Shown one piece after another: positions 22,741 to 33,829 of a DNA stretch of 64,000 nucleotides; position 1 is the stretch's first letter; every line of letters starts with the position of its first letter. The position numbers and the translations under genes were made by a program. This DNA comes from Cephalotus follicularis (taxonomy: Eukaryota; Streptophyta; Magnoliopsida; Oxalidales; Cephalotaceae). The DNA is taken from contig BDDD01000047.1 in NCBI GenBank assembly GCA_001972305.1, positions 211,495 to 275,494 on the forward strand, given 5' to 3'. Under the pieces are notes generated by a model. It did not search any database, was not told where the DNA came from, and saw only the letters and a list, made by a program, of their open reading frames with translations.

Positions 22741-22754
22741 AGTTTCTTTCGTAG
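22741..22754 (+). other. Candidate 3' splice site before E8 gag
   Basis: AGTTTCTTTCGTAG, a pyrimidine-rich stretch ending in TAG, abuts the gag ATG at 22755. E12 has TTTTCGTAG in the same place (ending 45755), E14 has CTTCTTATAG (ending 54143) and E6 has a T-rich stretch ending in GTAG. Splicing here is inference. Confidence 0.35.
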
Positions 22755-23664
22755 ATGGTACGTACAAGAAACACTCCTCAGAGAACTGCACCAGCTGGGG
22801 CTCAAAATGAAGCTAGAAACGAGCCTTCTATGGAAGAGTTGGTTCGTCAGGCAGTTGCTCAGGAAGTGAATCGGGTGATGCAACAACAGAATCGGGAACA
22901 AGTTGTTGAGGAGAATGCTCCGGCAGAGGTTCAGAGGGATATGGAAGTTGGGGATGGGCATGGCACACCTACTTATGTTTGGCTTGAGCGGTTTCAGTAA
23001 CAGAGGCCGCAGTCTTTCAGTTCGGCTGTGACACCAGTGGAAGCTGAACACTGGATAGCACATATGGAGAAGATCTGTAATGTTCTGAGGTGTGATGATT
23101 AGCAGAAGGTAAGGTTGGCGGCTTACAAACTAGAAGGGGATGCTCAGAAATGGTGGAACACTCTGAATTCAGCTAAGGGTGGAGGTTATGCTGATGCTCT
23201 GTCATGGTTTGAGTTCCGGGATGTCTTCTATCAGCAGTATTTCTCCACCGCTGATAAGGAGGCCTATGCTAGAGAGTTCGTAAACACCAGGCAGAAAGAT
23301 GGAGAGACAGTTTCGGAGTTCTTAGCCCGTTTCACTAGATTGGCTGGGTTTGCTGGATCCGCGGCGGGGTCAGCATCAGAGCAAGCTGAAAAGTTTAAGT
23401 GGAAGCTGCATTACCAGCTTAGGGGAAAGCTGATCAATTCCAGGTTTGCGGATGTCACCGAGGTTGCTAATGCCGCGAAACATATTGAATTAGAGAGATT
23501 GGATTTTCAGGCAGCTCGTCTGGAAGGAGATAAGAAGAGGAGTAGGAATGAACAAGGTTCTGGACAGCAGAACAAGGGTCAAGGCAGTTCATGGAACAGG
23601 GGCAGAGGAGGTAAACAACATAAGAAAGATCACAAGCAGAACAAAGATGGTAATCAACAGCGTC
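22755..23664 (+). pseudogene. E8 gag, truncated before the zinc knuckles
   Basis: It starts MVRTRNTPQRT at the ATG at 22755, the same start as E6 and E12 gag. The capsid domain is clear: VEAEHWIAHMEKI, then KLEGDAQKWWNTL, FYQQYFSTADKEAYAREF, ETVSEFLARF and WKLHYQLRGKLINSRFADV. TAA at 22998 and a TAG near 23099 interrupt it; from 23115 to the deletion point it is open. The basic Lys/Gln/Gly-rich tail ends near residue 300, where a deletion joins it, out of frame, to the RNase H end. Zinc knuckles and protease are lost. Confidence 0.87.
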
Positions 23665-25287
23665 GATTACGATCTGAATATTCAGTACCACCCTGGTAAA
23701 GCAAACGTGGTAGCTGATGCTCTGAGTAGGAAGAGTTCTGGGAGTGTGGCGGCTTTGGTTACGCAGTCGCATTTGATAGCAGATATGGAGCGATTGGATT
23801 TGAATCTGTTTGTTCGTGGTTCAGATGGGTATATGGCTGGTATGAATATGGAACCTACCCTTATATCTCGAATTAAGGCAGCTCAGAATGATGACGGTGA
23901 GCTTTGGGTCTTAGTTCAGAATGTTGAAAAGGGTAAACAGTCAGAGTTCCGAGTGGATGAGCATGGAGTGATCTGGTTGGGTAGTCGGTTGTGTGTTCCG
24001 GCAGATGCTTCTATCAGAGATGCTGTTTTATCTGAAGCGCATAGCTCTCCGTTCTCTATACATCCGGGTTCTACAAAAATGTATAGGGACTTGAAGGAAA
24101 ATTTCTGGTGGAGCGGAATGAAGAGGGATGTAGCAGAGTTTGTTGGAAAGTGTTTGGTCTGTCAGCAGGTTAAGAACGAACACCAGCGAGCTAGTGGTTT
24201 GTTACAGCCGTTAGAAGTTCCAGTATGAAAATGGGAGAGTATTGCGATGGATTTTGTTACTGGTTTGCCGAGAACTTACAGACGAAATGATGCTATTTGG
24301 GTTGTTGTGGATCGGTTGACCAAATCAGCTCATTTCTTGGCAATCCGAGAGGACTTTTCTGTGGACCGCTTGGCGGAAGTTTTCCAGCGGGAGATTGTGA
24401 GACTGCATGGGACTCCTGTATCTATTGTTTCAGATAGGGATCCTCGTTTCACTTCACGGTTTTGGAAGGGATTTCAAAAAGCTTGGGGTACTAGACTAAA
24501 TTTTAGTACAGGTTTCCATCCACAGACAGATGGGCAGACCGAGAGGACCATTCAGACCTTAGAAGATATGTTGAGGTCTTGTCCTTTGGACTGGACTGGG
24601 AGCTGGGATGAGTATTTGAGTCTAGTGGAGTTCGACTACAATAACAGTTGGCATGCTAGTATTCGTATGGCTCCGTTTGAAGCTCTCTATGGGAGGAAAT
24701 GTAGGGCTCCGACATGCTGGGATGAAGTTGGAGAAAGGGTTATCAAGGGACCCGAGCTAGTACGAATTACTACTGAGAAAGTGGCGATCGCAAGGGAGAG
24801 ATTGAAGACAGCTCAATCTCGACAGAAAAGTTATGCAGACAAACATCGAAAGGATTTGGAGTTCAAAGTGGGTAAACATGTGTTCTTAAAAGTTTCACCT
24901 TGGAAAGGCGTCCGACGGTTTGGATTGAAAGGAAAGTTAAGTCCTCGGTTTATAGGACCATTTGAAGTTCTGGAGAGGGTTGGCGCAGTTGCGTATCGGT
25001 TAGCTTTGCCTCCACCGTTATCTCATGTTCATGATGTGTTCCATGTGTCCTTGTTGAGGGGTTATCAGTATCATCCCCTACACGTTGTCCATTATCCTTT
25101 GGACAACATTCGGGAGGATTTATCTTATGATGAGGAGGCGGAGGCAATTTTGGATCGACAGGAGCGGGTTACGCGTAGCAAGACCGTTCCGTTGGTGAAG
25201 GTGTTATGGAGGAACCATCCCGAATGTGAGGCTACTTGGGAGATGGAGGAGCACATTCGGGAACGATACCCTCGTTTGTTCGTTTAA
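23665..25287 (+). pseudogene. E8 RNase H end, integrase and chromodomain-like tail
   Basis: It begins in the last RNase H segment ([21 protein letters not shown]) in a frame different from gag. The integrase zinc domain ([20 protein letters not shown]) is intact. A single TGA at 24226 falls just before the catalytic core, which is open from 24247 to the stop at 25287 (346 codons). Visible are Asp in MDFVTGLP, Asp in DRDPRFTS and Glu in ERTIQTLE, then [14 protein letters not shown] and the tail AEAILDRQERVTRSKT... RYPRLFV. This is the best-preserved integrase in the window. One stop separates zinc domain and core. Confidence 0.9.
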
Positions 25288-25328
25288 GGTATGTGTATGT
25301 TTAGATTTCGGGACGAAATCTTCTTTTT

Positions 25329-25340
25329 AGGGGGGGTGGA
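25329..25340 (+). other. E8 polypurine tract
   Basis: AGGGGGGGTGGA directly precedes the 3' LTR. E7 has the same tract in reverse at 19538-19556 and E14 at 58751-58764. Confidence 0.85.
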
Positions 25341-26130
25341 TGTAATACCCTGCTTACCTGTACGTATTTTCTTACGGGTTTTATTTGTTTTGTTTATGAA
25401 ATTGGATGTTTACGTTGGGTTTATATTTGGGGCTGACTGATACCAGCCTTAAATTTTTGGGTTTGTTAGTATGGACTTTTGGGCTTGGGTAAATTAGTGA
25501 CCTGCCATTGGAAGAGTCACTGTCTTCTTTGTGTTCTTGCTTCATTAAACATGTTAGTTCTTCATGATTTGTACATAGGAATCGTTTTTGGCAATATTGG
25601 TAATGTTGGCAGGCTTGAAATTTGATGTCTTCCTCTCGTTTTTCCTTTGTGATCAGCCACTGTGTCATTCAATTGGTATTCCTGCAATCGTTTGTGACAT
25701 TTAGCAGGTTGGTTTTCCATATTGTTATGCCTTAGTGATTTGTTTTTGGATCATTTTCATCAAAAATATGTGCTTGGGTTGCTAGAGATGAATTTAATTA
25801 TGGTTTCGGCATTCTTGTTTTTCTGTCATGTAACCATGTGTTAGCAGCCATCTGTAGACATCTAGGAATTGATATACAATCTTGCTTGATGCATGTAATG
25901 GTGATAGTGGACAGAATTGGATTAAAAGTTAGTATGCTATGGTTTAAAAGTCCCTGTCACATTGAAAAATTTTCTGTCAACATGAAATTGTCGATTTCTG
26001 TGTTGCAACAATGTTTAACATGTCATATGAAGTTGTTTTACATGTTGGTAACCTTCTAGTGTCGAAAAATCCAAGTCTTGGTTGCTAAAATTGCACAAAC
26101 TGCACAGAATTACTGTTCTGATACCCAGAA

Positions 26131-26293
26131 CAGTCGACTGTCTGTATGAACAAGTCGACTGTGTAGTTTAGTAGTCGACTGGACCCCTGATCCAGTCGAC
26201 TATCTGCAAGTCCAGGTTGTGTAGTCGACTGGCCCTGTTGTGTAGTCGACTGCCACCCATTGTTAGTCGACTGGATTCTTCAAACAGTCGGCG
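26131..26293. repeat. Type 1 palindrome cluster (E8 3' LTR)
   Basis: It is the counterpart of the 5' LTR cluster with a few point differences, starting about 790 bp into the LTR. Confidence 0.85.
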
Positions 26294-27330
26294 GGTTTGT
26301 CCTGTAAACTTCTGTTTTCGTCCGTTTATTCTTCCGATGATCCAGGTTTATTTGTAAACGTCATTATGATTATAGTTTATGCTCAAAATGAAATTTAGAC
26401 CCTTATATGAATGTTTTAGTATTGTTTAGATTATTGTGCTACGTGAAGCAAAATAAATTTTACCGGTTATTCATAAGCTTATCTGTGATCGCGCAAGGTA
26501 CGGATTCTTCGTTCCTTGACATATTCTTATTGTTTCAGTTCTGTTTAAGATTGAATACAGATGCTGGTTTTGTTATCACTCGATTTTATGAAAATGCTTC
26601 CTTTTGGTTTACGAATTCCGTATATTTGGGTTTGTGGAAATAAAGTCATTTGATAATTTAAGAAGTAAATATTCTGACTTTATGAAATCAGTTACGATAT
26701 GTTTACGAAATGATATGCAATCATCTCCTTATTGTGAAATTAAATGAGTTGATTTTTCTGATTATGAAAGTATATGAAACTATATCGTTTGAGTACGATT
26801 TACGGTAATGGTTTGGGAAACATTTTATTTACTTTAAAATGATTTGATGAAATCATGTTTTTGAAATGGTGAAATACTGAGCTTTTATAACCACCTATGG
26901 GGGTACCATAGGCATGCTGTGAGCCTGGCACGAGGGCTTGACACTTTTCGTAACGGTGTGATTCGTTTACGGCGTCTCTCAGGGATATCCATAGATCGGA
27001 TTTGGGATAGAGGCGTATGGATCGATCCTAGTTATATGTTATTGGGATATGTTTTGGGATATGGGAATTGTATGTGTAGTGCCGTATACTGCAATTCCAT
27101 TGGCAACATGGGTGTCGCGAACCCCTTGCTACTATATGATATGTTTTGGGTTTTGGTGCTTAGTTTATTGATCCTATGTTTTGGAAAGGTACACTTTATG
27201 GTTTATACGTTTTTCCATGGGCATTTATAAAACATGTTTAAATTATTTTATTGCTTAAGATTTCAGTTTTAATGTACTTTTGGAAATCTTCCTGCTTTAA
27301 AATATTGTCTACTGTTTTATATTCTATATC

Positions 27331-27375
27331 CGTACTGAGGTTTGCTCAGCCGCGTTTTTGTTTCCATGCGGCAGG
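27331..27375 (+). promoter_or_regulatory. Conserved LTR stem-loop
   Basis: CGTACTGAGGTTTGCTCA is followed by GCCGC and GCGGC arms around a T-rich loop, about 300 bp before the LTR end. The same block occurs on the minus strand at 7001-7047 (E4), 18098-18141 and 30970-31014 (E6) and 19361-19403 (E7), and on the plus strand at 22235-22280 (E8 5' LTR) and 45266-45311 (E12). Its position just before the AATAAA suggests a role near RNA 3'-end formation or packaging; this is inference. Confidence 0.55.
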
Positions 27376-27587
27376 TTATCAGGAGCAAAGGGGCAATGTG
27401 TGATGAGAGTGACTCCCATATGTCTGAGGATCGTCTAGTAGTTGATCATTTTATGTTATGTGGACATAGTGGAACCCGATAATTAAACAATGTGTTATTT
27501 CAGTTTATGACTTTTGGATTTTGAATAAGCTTCAGTTTATGATCAGTTTTTATATGTTATGGATATGCTTTAAACCATCACGTTATT

Positions 27588-27593
27588 AATAAA
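27588..27593 (+). terminator. Candidate polyadenylation signal (E8 3' LTR)
   Basis: AATAAA about 85 bp before the LTR end, downstream of the conserved stem-loop. Confidence 0.45.
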
Positions 27594-27676
27594 GATGAAC
27601 GTTTTTAATATGATATGTCCTGTTTAGTTTCCGTTATATGCACATGTGGTGACTCCCACAGATCGGGGGTGTTACA

Positions 27677-28699
27677 TCATGTGTAGGTTAGTTCACTTCA
27701 TAAGGCTTCAACTGTCTTGAAGCATAAGCTATCACATAATCATGCTGCATTAGAACACATCCCAAACCCTTGTTGGAAGCATCACTGTATATCTGGTATC
27801 CCCCTGACCCAGACGGTAACCAAAGAATTGGTGCAGACACTAGACCATTCTTCAATTTCTTAAAACTTGCTTCCCTTTCTTCGTTCCACACAAACTTGGC
27901 TCCTTTTCTTAGAAGTTGTGTCAGTGGCAAGGCTATGGAGGAGAAACCTTCCACAAACCGCCTATAGTAGCCTGCCAGACCAAAACAGCTCCTAACTTCC
28001 GTTACTGTAGTAGGCCTCGGCCATTTGGTAATAACCTCAACCTTAGTATGATCCACACTAATACCATCTACTGTAACCGCATGGCCTAAGAATGTCTCCT
28101 GCTCCAACCAAAATTCACATTTCGAAAACTTCGCATAAATCTGATTCTTCCTCAAAATACCCAGCACTATATGAAGTTGAGCTTCATGTTCTTCTCTCGA
28201 CTTGGAATACACAAGGATGTTATCAATGAACACGATCACAAACTTGTCCAAGTATTCATGAAACACCCGATTCATCAGATCCATAAAGACTGTCGGTGCG
28301 TTTGTAAGTCCAATAGGCATCACCAGAAACTCATAATGCCCGTGCCGTGTACGAAAAGCAGTCTTAGCTATGTCTTCATCTTTCACCCGTAGCTGATGAT
28401 AACCAGATCTCAAATCGATCTTAGAAAAATACCGTGCACCTTGGAGTTGATCGAAAATGTCATCAATCATAGGCAAAGGGTATTTATTTTTTATAGTAAT
28501 TCGATTTAGCTCTGTGTAGTCTATGCACAACCTCATGGACCCATCCTTCTTCCTGACAAAAAGAACTGGAGCTCCCCATGGCGAAACACTAGGCCGGATA
28601 AAACCCCGATCTAACAACTCTTGCAACTGCTCCTTCAGTTCTTGAAATTCTAACAGTGACATTCTGTAAGGTGCTTTAGATATCGGTGCCGCTCCGGGA
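27677..28699 (-). pseudogene. E6 reverse transcriptase and start of RNase H
   Basis: Minus strand. The RT order is clear: [59 protein letters not shown], then the catalytic box. That box reads F-I-D-N-I-L-V-Y-S: the second catalytic Asp is Asn (codon at 28219-28221), a G-to-A change on the sense strand that should abolish polymerisation. The connection domain and RNase H start ([26 protein letters not shown]) follow. A TAA at 27688 replaces the Tyr codon of the usual NYPTHD motif, and E8 cuts the gene at 27677. A frameshift near 28660 separates it from the upstream pol segment. Confidence 0.92.
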
Positions 28700-29510
28700 A
28701 TGAGCTCGATGGTAAACTCACTTCCCGTTGCGGTGGAAAACCCGGCAAATCCTCCGAAAATATCTCTGAAAACTCTCTAACAACTGGATAGTCCTCAAGG
28801 TGAGGCTCATCCTTAGAGACATCTTTTACAACAACTAGGTAACCCTTAGCACCCTTAGCTACCATCTTTCGATCCTTCAAAGCAGAAATAACCTTAACTC
28901 CTTTTCTCGGCTGTGAACCCTGATAAATAAAATCAGGCCTATCCACATCCCCAAATAGAACCCTTCGAATATGACAGTCAATCGTGGCATAATGGCGATC
29001 TAACCAATCCATGCCAAGAATCATGTCGAATTCATACATATCTATCGGGAAAAGATCCGCATCTCAAACACGATCATCAAAAGCGATAGGATAAGCACGA
29101 AAACATTCAGATATCACAACAGATGTCCCCATATGGGTCGAAAGAACCAAAGCTGCATCCAAAGATAGAGATGGCACCCCAAGATGTCGAACAAAAGACC
29201 TCGCTACTACAGAGTGAGTCGATCTAGTATCATACAAAACATAAGCCATACAACTACAAATAGAGACATAACCCGAAACAGTACCTTGAGCACTCGCTGC
29301 CTGATGAGTAGTCAAAGCAAAGACTCGGCCACCTACATTGCGTTGTCCCGCATCTCTACCATTACCTTTCCTCTCCTTTTCTCGAGGGTCTCTGTAATCC
29401 ATAAAACGATGGCCCTGCTGTCCGCACACAAAGCATGTTCCCGAAGCCTTGTAACAATTCCCAACCGGATGCCTCTTTCCACAAGTTTCGCACTGTGCAA
29501 TATGAACATT
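28700..29510 (-). pseudogene. E6 zinc knuckles, protease and linker
   Basis: Minus strand. The first knuckle is CETCGKRHPVGNC (CX2CX3HX4C). The second reads CFVCGQQGHRFMDY: the last Cys is Tyr. The protease motif is YDTRSTHS where D-T-G is usual, so a catalytic-site Gly is Arg. The protease ends at MILGMDWLDRHYA and a linker ([33 protein letters not shown]) leads towards RT. Frames switch several times (near 29430, 29060 and 28660). Two of the three lost residues here and in RT are G-to-A changes on the sense strand, as is probably the third. Confidence 0.87.
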
Positions 29511-30468
29511 GGGGTTACCCCCACCAGTAGCTCCTTGATTCTACCATTTGATCATTTCCAGGCTGTCCATCTCCTCGGTTTGAATTATTATTATTCTTTT
29601 GCTGCTTACCATTTCAGCCCTTACCCTGCTGTCCCGAGTTTTGGCCTTGAGAATCTCCCCTATTTCTCTTCTTTTCCCCCTCTAGACGAGCAGCATGAAA
29701 ATCCAACCTTTCCATTTCTATGTTCTTCGCGGTATTCGCAACCTCTGACACATCCGCAAACCTTTAGTTAATCAGCTTACCCCTAAGCTGATAGTGCAAC
29801 TTCCATTTAAAATTTTATGCCTGCTCTGCTGCTGACCCCACTGCAGGTCCAGCAAAGCCCGCCAACCTGTTAAATCGGGCTAAAAACTCAGTAACAGATT
29901 CACCTTCCTTCTGTCTCGTCATCAGAAACTCCCTTGCATAAGCCTCTTTATCAGCAATGGGGAAATACTGCTAATAAAAGATCTCACAGAAATTAGACCA
30001 GGACAAAGTCTCAACAGAACCTCCACCCGTAGATGTCTTCAAGGTCTTCCACCATGTCTGGGCATCGCCTTCCAGCTTATACGCGGCCAACTTAACCTTC
30101 TGATCATCGCCGCATCCCAGTACATCGAAAATCTTCTCCAAATGAGCAATCCAGTGCTCAGCCTCCACTGGTGTTGGCGCCGAACTAAAGGATCGCGGTC
30201 TCTGTTTTTGGAACCTTTCCAGCCATACATAAACTGGAGTATCAGGATGGTCCCTAGCTCCCCTAGCTGCATGAGCATCAACTGGTACATTCTCCTTAGC
30301 TACTTGCTCACGATGACCTTGTTCATTCTTTTACTGTTGCTGTATTACTCGGTTCACTTCCTGAGCCATAGCATGTCTAACCATCTCGTCCATTGAAGGC
30401 TCATTTCTTGCTCTATCTTGACCCACAACTGGTTCGGTTCTCTGAGGGGTGTTTCTTGTTCGTGCCAT
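29511..30468 (-). pseudogene. E6 gag
   Basis: Minus strand, starting MARTRNTPQRT at 30468, which aligns with the E8 and E12 gag starts. The capsid domain is recognisable: VYVWLERF, VEAEHWIAHLEKIFDVLG, KLEGDAQTWWKTL, IADKEAYAREFLMTRQKEGESVTEFLARFNRLAGFAG, then FADVSEVANTAKNIEMERLDFHAARLEGEKKR. Several stops break it, including ones near 30332, 29971, 29820 and 29765. Its PBS lies 150 bp upstream, so gag position and leader length are normal for this family. Confidence 0.87.
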
Positions 30469-30624
30469 CTACTTAACAAAAACATGGACAAGATAAAGAC
30501 AAAATAGTCAGAAGGTCAAAATGAATGACATATCAAAAGATTGTAACGAAGAAGTCCTAACCCAGTGTCTACCCAATCTCACAGGTCAAATCTAGTTAGG
30601 TCTTCTAAGGAAACAAAACCTATT

Positions 30625-30636
30625 TCTCTGATACCA
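30625..30636 (-). other. E6 primer-binding site
   Basis: The reverse complement reads TGGTATCAGAGA, five bases from the 5' LTR end, as in E8 and E12. Confidence 0.88.
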
Positions 30637-30641
30637 CAATC

Positions 30642-32194
30642 TGTAACACCCCCGATGGTGGGAGCCCTTACAGGTCATAATACCAAACTAAACATAACAG
30701 AATATCTAAGCATGAACTTTACGCAAAATGGATGTGGTGGTCTGAAAACATATCTTATAACAATCTGATATAAAACAGAGCCTAAAAATTTTAACAATTC
30801 ATAATTAAAAACAAACCATAATCCGATGTCCAAAAACTGTTAAAGAGAAAACCAGTCTGATACTATCCCAAACATGACCAATACTACTGAAAACGCAATG
30901 GACCAACTCCTAGATGATCCTCTGACAGGTGGATAACTCTCATCACACGTTTCCCCCATCCTTCTGAAAACCTGCCGCATAGAAACAAAAACGCGACTGA
31001 GCAAACCTCAGTACGGATAAGGAAGTAAAACAGTAAACGGTAAACAAATAATTTGAACTTTAAAATTCAGCAAAGTAACATAGTAAATATCCTTTAAAAT
31101 GTAAAGCAGAACATTTAAAAACGAACAGTTATAAAATCATCATAACTTTACGAAAGCATAACATCATAATTCAAAACTTTATCTGATTTCATAATTCCAT
31201 AACAGAGAATTCTGACATACATACATATATAGGTGCAAGGGGTTCACGAGGCCCACATGCTCTGACGGAAAAGTCGTGTACGGCACTACACAAACAATCC
31301 CAATACTGAATACTGAATTTTGACAATAACTAGAGTATACTCATATGCCTCAAAATGATCCATATCCTACCCTTAGGATACATATTTAAAAGAGACGCCG
31401 TAGACCGATCACACCGCCAAGGTAGGTGTCATATCCTCCGTGCCAAAGGACATGCCTATGATACCTCACAGGTAGGGTTTTTCTCTATATGTTATTATGT
31501 TAAAGCATTGTTTTATTCTAAAACAATTCTAAAACGTACTTATGTAAACTGTCTCCAGACATATCTGAAATTATTTAAAAAGGATCATAAACATATTTTC
31601 ATATCAAAAATCAAAATCTGATATGTATCTGAAGTTTAACATACTTCATAAAGTGGAAGCCATGTCCAAAACAAATAACACATTTTCGATAGCAGAAAAT
31701 ATGCATATTAAAATCAATATCCGATATAACAATGTTAAAATTCATTTCGAATAAGTTATTGTCCAAACGAGAATATACGTACCAAATATGAATTTTAATT
31801 CGAATAAAATCAAGAACAAAATCATATAAGCATAATTCTGATTTACTTTAAAATCGATAGGAGTTTATCAAAGAACGATATATCCGTACCTTAGCAGTTC
31901 AAAAAATCTAATCAAATACGAGTACCGAACAAAAGCACCCTAAAAGTGTCCTAATCTCCACCACGGATGATATCAAGACCTAAACATATAAGCCCAAACA
32001 TCACATAACATAAAAAGAAGCAATTATCAAAACTGCCTTAAAGCGGCGACGCTTAACTATAGGCGTCGACGGTTCCATTGCATAAAAGGACAAAGCGCTG
32101 AGCAAAGCGTCGACTAAACACAGCATAAAACAGTACAAAGCGGCGATGCTCAAAATACAAGCGTCGACGGTTTGCGTCGAGCATAGAATACTAG
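30642..32194 (-). repeat. E6 5' LTR, 3' part
   Basis: It starts (plus strand) TGTAACACCCCCGATGG, matching 17770 onward, and is cut at 32194 by E9 with TSD ACTAG. The remainder is 41529-42519, giving an LTR of about 2,544 bp once E9 and one TSD copy are removed. Confidence 0.92.
32041..32181. repeat. Type 2 palindrome cluster (E6 5' LTR, second)
   Basis: About seven copies such as AAGCGGCGACGCTT, GGCGTCGACGG and AAGCGTCGAC. In LTR sense it begins about 1.0 kb from the LTR start. Confidence 0.82.
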
Positions 32195-33613
32195 TGTTCA
32201 CGTAAAAAGAATGTTTTAAAATTTATAGCCGCAAGTGCACGGATCATGCAGTAACGGGTCGAACGTAGGGAAACGTAAACTAGTTGTAATTTATCCAACC
32301 TAGGCGAAGTATACCAAATTTGAGATAAACTATTAAAAACTACTCCTAATTATTCAAAATAAAGTAAATAATCAAAACAAGAAATTAAGACTTTGAATTC
32401 GAAATACCAAGAAATAAAACATGCAATTTTTAAACTTAATCAAAACAACTAATAAAGAGTGAAGAGAAAATATATAATTAAGAAACGGTTTTGGGGTATA
32501 GAAACTCACCGTAGATTGTATTGAACAATTCCATTTACTTCAACGATCATACCTTGATAAACAACGGCAACTAGGTCGATACGGAGTACGGCGGTGATGA
32601 CAAGACGTATGAGTAGACATGCTAGGTCTATACGAAGTACGGCAACAGTAGCGGCAAGACGTATGAGTATACATGCTAGGTCTAAATGAAGTGTGTTCGT
32701 TGCGATAAATCGTATGAGTAGACTCCGTTGAATTAAGCACCATTTATTCACCAACTTTCAGCTTCACCGAAAAGATGTTTGTGAATTTTAATCAGACAGA
32801 CAAAGTGTGTGCGAAGGCAAAAATATTGAAGAACAAATCAAATATTCAAGGATTTTTATTGGTGGAATTGAAACAATAACAATCTAGGCTTTGTTCTAAC
32901 CCAAACCCTTAAAAAGTTTAGCTACTAAACATTGTGAAACAAAACTAAATTGATAAAGAAAAATTAGGGTTCTACAGCCTCTACACACATGATTTGGCCG
33001 GCCATATGTTGTTTATATACTACAAAACTGATCAAAAACGGAAATAAAGCTATCCTAGTTACAAAATCTGGCAAAAATCTAATCTTTCTATTTCTGCTGC
33101 AGAGGAAGGCGTCGACTTCTTTTGAAAGGCGTCGATGTCTTCTTGTAAAAGTCGCGTTTTGCTGAGATGCGCATGAAAGACGTCGACCCCTAAGCAGAAA
33201 GACGTCGATCCCTTCTGGACCAAAAGTTACAGGTCAATTTTGCACAAAGACGTCGATCCCTTTTGATGAAAGACGTCGACGCTTTGTTCATAGCTCTTGA
33301 AGGTAAGTTGCATTGCTCAGAAAAGACGTTGATCCTCATATAAAGACGTCGACGCGTTTGCTATAAACCCAGAAAAGACATCGATGTTAATGAAAGGCAT
33401 AGACGCTTTTGATCTATTTTCTGCAGACTTTGGCAATTCTTCAATCTTCATTCTTTTAAACTCCAATTTGCATAACTTTTGGGTAGTATTCTTGCACTTT
33501 GGTTCTTTTGCACTTATATCTGAAAATCAACATAACACAACCAAAGTAGTCTATTCCAAGCATAAAAATATCATAAATAACGCATTAAAAACAACACATT
33601 TTTATGCTAAACA
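32195..33613 (-). repeat. E9 3' LTR (complete)
   Basis: 1,419 bp, matching the partial 5' LTR at 40718-41523 over its right half. The AGCCGCAAGTGCACGG block near 32226 is typical of Athila-group LTRs. An open frame at 33384-33668 recurs in the other LTR and is not a gene. Confidence 0.92.
33106..33410. repeat. Type 2-like palindrome cluster (E9 3' LTR)
   Basis: About ten copies related to AAGACGTCGACGC or AAGGCGTCGAC, at roughly 25-35 bp spacing. Confidence 0.8.
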
Positions 33614-33625
33614 AATACCCCCATA
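33614..33625 (-). other. E9 polypurine tract
   Basis: On the minus strand the sequence reads AGTATGGGGGTATT just before the LTR start; a run of G after AAGTNT is the Athila form of PPT. Confidence 0.75.
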
Positions 33626-33829
33626 CTTAGACTTTGCTTGTCCTCAAGCAAACAAAATAGAAAGCTAAAAACCAGAAAACACACACAAACACCAAAAATA
33701 AAAACTGAAAACACAAACAAGAACATAAACAAAAACAAAAACCTAACTCACTTTCGTAGGAATCACGATTGCATTTAGCTTATGCAACAAGCCGTTAAAC
33801 CCCTAGGTGGCCCTAGTGGATGAGTTTAG

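Larger units (their letters stand above)
20796..27676 (+). mobile_element. E8: chromovirus deletion derivative (gag + integrase)
   Basis: It has two very similar LTRs (the 5' one cut by the gap), a PBS, gag, then a direct jump to the end of RNase H and integrase, a PPT and a 3' LTR. Protease, RT and most of RNase H are missing. It interrupts the E6 RNase H gene at 27677; the right flank TCATG is the expected TSD. The similarity between its LTRs (a few differences over hundreds of bases, plus one 19-bp indel near 21850 against 26930) suggests a recent insertion. Confidence 0.88.
25341..27676 (+). repeat. E8 3' LTR (complete)
   Basis: It starts TGTAATACCCTGC after the PPT and ends GGGGGTGTTACA; 2,336 bp. 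It carries one type 1 palindrome cluster, the AAGGTACGGAT box near 26495, a CCTATGG...CCATAGG hairpin near 26894-26912, a GC stem-loop at 27331-27375 and AATAAA at 27588. Confidence 0.95.

Noticed and set aside
19062..27676. E7 and E8 as the two halves of one element
   Set aside because: They read in opposite orientations, both contain integrase, and their flanks (GTATC and TCATG) differ.
33384..33668. 94-codon frame repeated at 41207-41536
   Set aside because: It is the two Athila LTR copies; the frame crosses the palindrome cluster and the LTR edge.
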